The notes beneath the pieces were generated by a model. The model saw nothing but the letters and a program-made list of their open reading frames with translations, ran no database searches and was not told the DNA's origin. Positions 59,871 through 64,000 of a DNA stretch of 64,000 bases are shown here, piece by piece. The position numbers and the translations under genes were made by a program. The DNA is from Novipirellula caenicola (GTDB lineage Bacteria > Planctomycetota > Planctomycetia > Pirellulales > Pirellulaceae). The stretch covers positions 372,001 through 436,000 of the forward strand of contig NZ_BAABRO010000003.1 in the NCBI RefSeq assembly GCF_039545035.1. The letters run 5' to 3'. Every line of letters starts with the position of its first letter. Position 1 is the first letter of the stretch.

Positions 59871-60166
59871 CGAACCATCGAATCCAAAATTTGATCACAG
59901 CTAGAATTCAAAACGACACATCCGAATAATCGACGAATCGCGGTCTATGGGATGTCTGTGTAGTCCGATAGATCGTGCGCCCAGTAGTGGGAGCTTCTGA
60001 TCGATTCTAGAACAGCCGAGAATGCGAGTGCAAGCACTTGAAGCTCGTTTTTGAAGCAGGCATTGAGTTTGAAAATTCAGGACGTAAGTTTGTCACAGTC
60101 CCTTACGCCTGTTATTCTGTCCGGATTCAATCTGTAACGACAGCCAGTAATGGGCAATCCAACCCA

Positions 60167-63100
60167 ATGCCAGAACATCAGGCACCTCATGCAAAGGACT
60201 GCAGCGAATCGCAGTTTTACCAACGGCTTCGTACTCTCGCTTCTGAATCCGACAGCACGTCGCTGGCAAACTTGCTCAATGCAACGAAACGCCTGCTGGA
60301 ATCCGCCGACGCAATCAGCAAACAGATTGTACGCTTTCTGCCTCAATTCACGCTGCACGACAATACGCATCTTTGGAATGTCCTCAGCTTTATGGAGGAA
60401 CTGGCTGGAGGCAATGACGCAATCCAGGGGCTTGAAGCGGGTGACTGTGCCATGGCAATCTGGGCAGCGTTCATTCATGACCTCGGCATGGTGTTGGAAG
60501 CCGAGGAGCTCGCCGCTCTGGATGCGGTCGACGAGTATGACGCCAGCGTCGAACCTAGCAAGAAATCTCCCAGCGAAAAGGCGGAAGCTTGGCGTGCGTA
60601 TCGGGACGGTCACGAACACTGGGCCACGATTCGGCAGGCTCCCAATGACAAACGCAATCGCATGCGACTGGGGATCATTCGGGCCGCCTTCATCCGCGAC
60701 TCCCACGCCAGAGACGATGCGCACTCGGGGCAATGCCGGATTGATGACTGGCTGAACTTTTTGGCAGATGGCGATCGTTTGCTGGCTCAGGCTTTGGAGG
60801 ACTACGCGATCTCCGATCGAATCGTCCGGGTGGCGGTCAGCCACAATCAGGACATCGGCTGGCTTCCGCGGCAGCTCACGCAGATGGACATCGACAAGCC
60901 ACACGCTGAAGCTCTGGGTGCGGGGCTGGGAACGGTTCACTGGACATGGATTAGCTGGTTGTTGCGTCTTGCGGATGTGTTTGACTGCGACAAGTCGCGA
61001 ACACCAAAGGTTCTGTTTGACCACGGCGGGATCACCGATGCGCGTAGCAAGGCTGAGTGGCAAAAGCACTTGGCGATTCGCGAGGCCCCGCTCTGGGAAG
61101 CGGGTGCGGACGGTCAGACGCTGCTATACACCTGCCACACGTGCCCAAACCCGATTGTTGAAAAGGCAATCCACCAGATCATTGGCTGGATGAACGACGA
61201 AATTGAGAAGGTCCAGGCGGCCAGCTACGCAATTTCAGATCATGCATCACAGCCCGAACTTCGCCTGCCGTCACAGGCACGCGTGGACATCAAGCGGCGC
61301 GAAGGCGGGTATCTGTATCACGACATGGAATTTCGCCTGGACCGTGATGCCGTGGTCGAGCTGCTGATGGGTGAAAGTCTGTACGGTGGCCCGGAACTGG
61401 CGTTGCGTGAACTGGTTCAAAACGCGCTAGATGCGGTACATCTACGTGATCAACGCAATCGTCTCGCCATGGCATTGAACGCCGCGGGAGGTGCGGAAAA
61501 GCCACGCCATCCGCATCAATCGTGGGATGGGCAGCCGGCGGAGGTTATTGTGTCGTGGGGCGAAGAAGGCGGACGCCGTTATGTTCGCGTTCAGGACTCG
61601 GGGGTTGGTATGACCGTCGGGACGATGCGCCGATTTTTGACTCAGATCGGCAAGAGCTATTACAAGTCCGACGACTTCCGTGCCGAGCAGGAGTTGATGC
61701 GTCGCAACGGCATTCTCTGCACCGCAATCTCACAGTTCGGCATTGGTTTTCTGTCAGTCTTCATGCTGGCTGATGAGGTCACGATTTACACCCGACCCGT
61801 GGGTGTTGCCGTTGAGAAACCTCCTGCGGACGGAGCATTGCAGGAGACCGCCCGCTTTCCATTCCGTGCCGAAATCCACGGTCCCCACGGTCTGCTGGCT
61901 TTTTATCCAGATAAAACCGCAACTTTGCCTGGGACAACGGTGACGATCTGGTTGAAGGACAACTTTGTACTGCCCGACTGGAACCGCGATGTTCTGATAG
62001 CGCGCCTGCGACAGGAGTTCTACAATCGCGAACTTCCCAGAGAAGTTAAGGGCGTGCTTGAAAAACAGAACCAAGTGATTTCTGCTCCGCAGCAGGTGCT
62101 TGACCCTGGGTTCGAGATCAGCCGCTTCATTGTCTGGCCGCTGTATCCAGTCAAGTTATCGGCGGACGCTCAGTCGGACCCGCTGATCATTGACGACTCT
62201 TTTCATTATCGTGAGTTGGTCCCATTGGATCGCGAGGCATTGAAGGCAAAGGCCGAGGAATGGGAACATGAGATTCCGGAGATCGAGGATACCGACTGGC
62301 GTGTCTGCGACTGGACTGATGAGTCCGTCGCACATGACGGGGTGGAAGGCACAGGGAGCCGCATTCGACTGATTGGTCCGCATCCTGAATCGAGATCTGA
62401 TTCGCTCAAGCCGGCGGAGTGGACGTCTTTGTCGGAGTACTTGCCATCGGGTCAGCCGCGACTCTTGTTGGGGAGTTTTGCGGAACCTCAGTTACCGGAA
62501 CCTCTGACACGCTATCAATGCCTCGTGAACGGTGTTCGTATCGTTCCCGGTTTCGTGCCAAGTCGTTCCGAGCGTGACTGCAAACTGCCTCAGGTTATCG
62601 AGCAATTACCGGTGCTCCCGGGTGAAGGCGGCTGGGTGTGGATTGACCTGCGCGGGGCGGCGATGCCGCGACTGCGGGCAGACCGATCCGCTCCGATTAC
62701 CACCCAATCCGAACCGCCCGACTGGCGTGGGCTGATGCAGCGTTGGAACGCCTCACACTCGGGTAGCACCCCTAACTGGCTGATGAATCAATTGCTCTGG
62801 ATTCAATGCGAATGCCCACAGCGGACCACTGCGTCACGCCCAATTCGAGTGGGGCTTAGAAAAATCAGCCCCTTTCTCATTGCACGGTTACTGCTAAGTA
62901 GGTCTGCCATTTTAAGAAGCGTCAATCACTTCATGGTTGGCGATCCGTCACAGTACGTCGCCCTCAAGTTCCAGCGTGCCGTCGCCCACGCCCTCGCCAG
63001 GGCCCGCGATAGCGCTGTCGCCCGCGCCTTCGTCCGCGGCCACGACGCCGCTCTCGACTTCGCCCTCGACCGCAACCTCACGCGTGCCCCCACCCACGCT

Positions 63101-63790
63101 CAAACCCTCGGATTTGCTCACTCCCTTGGTCTCACCCTTGCTCTCGACTCCGTCCTCCGCTTCGATCCCGGCTTTCCCCTCAATCCCGACCGCGCCCAGG
63201 ATTTTTTCCGAAGTCAGTTGGAATGGCGAGGCGTTGTCGTCCGCACCGGCGTAGAGTCTCATCTAGCATCTGAGGCGATCGGGACCGACCGAGATGAAAG
63301 TCTCCCTGTAACGGGACTCATCGGCGTCGGCTCACGGACTGACTTGCGACTCGTAGGTCCAGTTCGTGTAACAAACTCGCAGAATGTCGTCGCACAGCCT
63401 GACTGGCTCCGAGCTTATGACCTAGTGCTTCCTTATACAGCGTTTCCCCTCGATGCGTTACGGTCGCGGTTTCCCGAATGGACGGCGACACTCAAACCTC
63501 GTCTGATTTACATGCTTCCATTCCTATGCGGTCAAGAACCATTTGGGAGTTTGCGTGAGAGTCTGAAAATGAATTCCCCCGTTGAATCGCTGATGCTGTT
63601 TTTGCCGAATCCCGATCACTGGGAATGGATGTTCGTGGATCATTCGCGAGAAGAGTGGGCCGATGGATCTGCATCGGCCCTATGGGATCTGAAGACAGGA
63701 AAAGTCCTATACGCCGACGGTATCCACACGGCCACCTCCATCCGTAGAAAGGGCGTCGGCAAACCACTGCGAGACTGGTTACAGCAATAG
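60167..63790 (+). CDS. Large HD-domain plus Hsp90-like (GHKL) ATPase protein
   Basis: 1207 residues. About 65-330: HD-type domain with HLWNVLSFMEEL, the His-Asp pair in AAFIHDLGMVLEAEE, AVSHNQDIGWLPRQL and RLADVFDCDKSRTPK. About 400-650: GHKL/Hsp90-type ATP site with ELALRELVQNALDAVHLRDQ (N-box), VQDSGVGMTVGTMRRFLTQI (G1) and ISQFGIGFLSVFMLADEVTI (G2). A region of unknown fold follows, then an Ala/Arg/Asp-rich repeat (about 925-1000) and a short C-terminal domain. Such HD-Hsp90-like proteins sit outside housekeeping operons and may be stress or conflict factors (inference). ATG 60167 is the most plausible start (frame open to 60038); the ribosome site is weak. Standalone gene. Confidence 0.85.
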   Translation: MPEHQAPHAKDCSESQFYQRLRTLASESDSTSLANLLNATKRLLESADAISKQIVRFLPQFTLHDNTHLWNVLSFMEELAGGNDAIQGLEAGDCAMAIWAAFIHDLGMVLEAEELAALDAVDEYDASVEPSKKSPSEKAEAWRAYRDGHEHWATIRQAPNDKRNRMRLGIIRAAFIRDSHARDDAHSGQCRIDDWLNFLADGDRLLAQALEDYAISDRIVRVAVSHNQDIGWLPRQLTQMDIDKPHAEALGAGLGTVHWTWISWLLRLADVFDCDKSRTPKVLFDHGGITDARSKAEWQKHLAIREAPLWEAGADGQTLLYTCHTCPNPIVEKAIHQIIGWMNDEIEKVQAASYAISDHASQPELRLPSQARVDIKRREGGYLYHDMEFRLDRDAVVELLMGESLYGGPELALRELVQNALDAVHLRDQRNRLAMALNAAGGAEKPRHPHQSWDGQPAEVIVSWGEEGGRRYVRVQDSGVGMTVGTMRRFLTQIGKSYYKSDDFRAEQELMRRNGILCTAISQFGIGFLSVFMLADEVTIYTRPVGVAVEKPPADGALQETARFPFRAEIHGPHGLLAFYPDKTATLPGTTVTIWLKDNFVLPDWNRDVLIARLRQEFYNRELPREVKGVLEKQNQVISAPQQVLDPGFEISRFIVWPLYPVKLSADAQSDPLIIDDSFHYRELVPLDREALKAKAEEWEHEIPEIEDTDWRVCDWTDESVAHDGVEGTGSRIRLIGPHPESRSDSLKPAEWTSLSEYLPSGQPRLLLGSFAEPQLPEPLTRYQCLVNGVRIVPGFVPSRSERDCKLPQVIEQLPVLPGEGGWVWIDLRGAAMPRLRADRSAPITTQSEPPDWRGLMQRWNASHSGSTPNWLMNQLLWIQCECPQRTTASRPIRVGLRKISPFLIARLLLSRSAILRSVNHFMVGDPSQYVALKFQRAVAHALARARDSAVARAFVRGHDAALDFALDRNLTRAPTHAQTLGFAHSLGLTLALDSVLRFDPGFPLNPDRAQDFFRSQLEWRGVVVRTGVESHLASEAIGTDRDESLPVTGLIGVGSRTDLRLVGPVRVTNSQNVVAQPDWLRAYDLVLPYTAFPLDALRSRFPEWTATLKPRLIYMLPFLCGQEPFGSLRESLKMNSPVESLMLFLPNPDHWEWMFVDHSREEWADGSASALWDLKTGKVLYADGIHTATSIRRKGVGKPLRDWLQQ

Positions 63791-63933
63791 CCCCTAGCTA
63801 GAAACCGCGTTGTGAAGCAGTCAAACGGAACAGACGCTAATTCGTTTGTGCGCTGAACTAATGATTCCAGGCTCTTTTGTATTAGCATTGATTTCATCGG
63901 CCATGCCAGTGCCTGCAGCACGGAACGCGCAGG

Positions 63934-64000
63934 ATGAAACATCGCTTAAAACCGTTCGTCATAGTCTCGATCGCCGTCATTGCCGTCTTGGTAATGGTCG
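63934..64000 (+). CDS. Partial gene with N-terminal membrane segment, cut by the window end
   Basis: The last 67 bases read ATG then KHRLKPFVIVSIAVIAVLVM, a positively charged start followed by a hydrophobic run: a signal peptide or membrane anchor. The frame stays open to the end. GGAACGCGCAGG lies just before the ATG. Nothing more can be said. Confidence 0.5.
   Translation, partial: MKHRLKPFVIVSIAVIAVLVMV

Noticed and set aside
63001-63260. Possible CRISPR-like or tandem DNA repeat
   Set aside because: The Ala-rich segment looks repetitive, but there are no regular identical units with spacers; it is a coding low-complexity stretch.

Overview
The window looks like a chromosomal segment of a planctomycete of the Pirellulaceae (Rhodopirellula-like) group. 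Pointers are two DUF1559 prepilin-like proteins with the H-x9-DG tail, an ECF sigma factor next to a multi-membrane-span Ser/Thr kinase, an SHD1 domain on a secreted protein, an NPYKSPA-type small membrane protein, a planctomycete surface-protein N-terminal motif, and many short dispersed repeats. I see no tRNA, rRNA, CRISPR array, transposase or phage gene.

Layout. 0.4-7.9 kb: GT4 glycosyltransferase, secreted SMP-30/esterase fusion, ECF sigma factor divergent from a membrane Ser/Thr kinase, two secreted proteins. 8.4-12.1 kb: three secreted proteins (one trypsin-like protease; the other two share a C-terminal domain) set among short repeats. 12.7-17.4 kb (minus): flhA, flhF, a small membrane protein, fliA and a strong terminator. 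18.5-22.6 kb: two tandem copies of a DUF1559 plus lipoprotein cassette. 22.6-32.7 kb: ThuA-like protein, APC transporter with a stress-protein tail, serC-serA, then a PutA-type proline catabolic enzyme. 33-37.4 kb: cytochrome P450, a secreted protein, and a decayed region with a P450 relic and an orphan surface-protein N-terminus. 37.4-46.3 kb: NYN RNase, FHA protein plus Ser/Thr kinase, asd-truA, formylglycine-generating-enzyme-like protein, HtrA protease. 46.7-51.2 kb: uronate-isomerase-like protein with an acidic tail, small membrane protein, leuA with a leucine leader peptide and attenuator. 51.5-54.6 kb (minus): fliP-fliQ-fliR-flhB behind a sigma-28-like promoter. 54.8-64 kb: RlmI-like methyltransferase with a bile-acid-symporter-family protein, AsmA-like protein, secreted metallopeptidase-like protein with SHD1, a 1207-residue HD plus Hsp90-like ATPase protein, and the start of one more gene.

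How they fit. FlhA, FlhB, FliP, FliQ and FliR are core parts of the flagellar export gate; FlhF sets placement and FliA transcribes late genes, so one machine is encoded in two same-strand blocks 34 kb apart. serC-serA, leuA and asd are amino-acid biosynthesis. The most notable signals are (i) a complete-looking leucine attenuator with an apparently leaderless leader ORF, (ii) an E. coli KOPS-like octamer, GGGCAGGG, found only on the minus strand at 12 places, suggesting that replication and FtsK run from high to low coordinates, (iii) several families of MITE-like inverted repeats, one supplying a stop codon to a gene, and (iv) the HD/Hsp90-like ATPase protein with an odd alanine-rich repeat.
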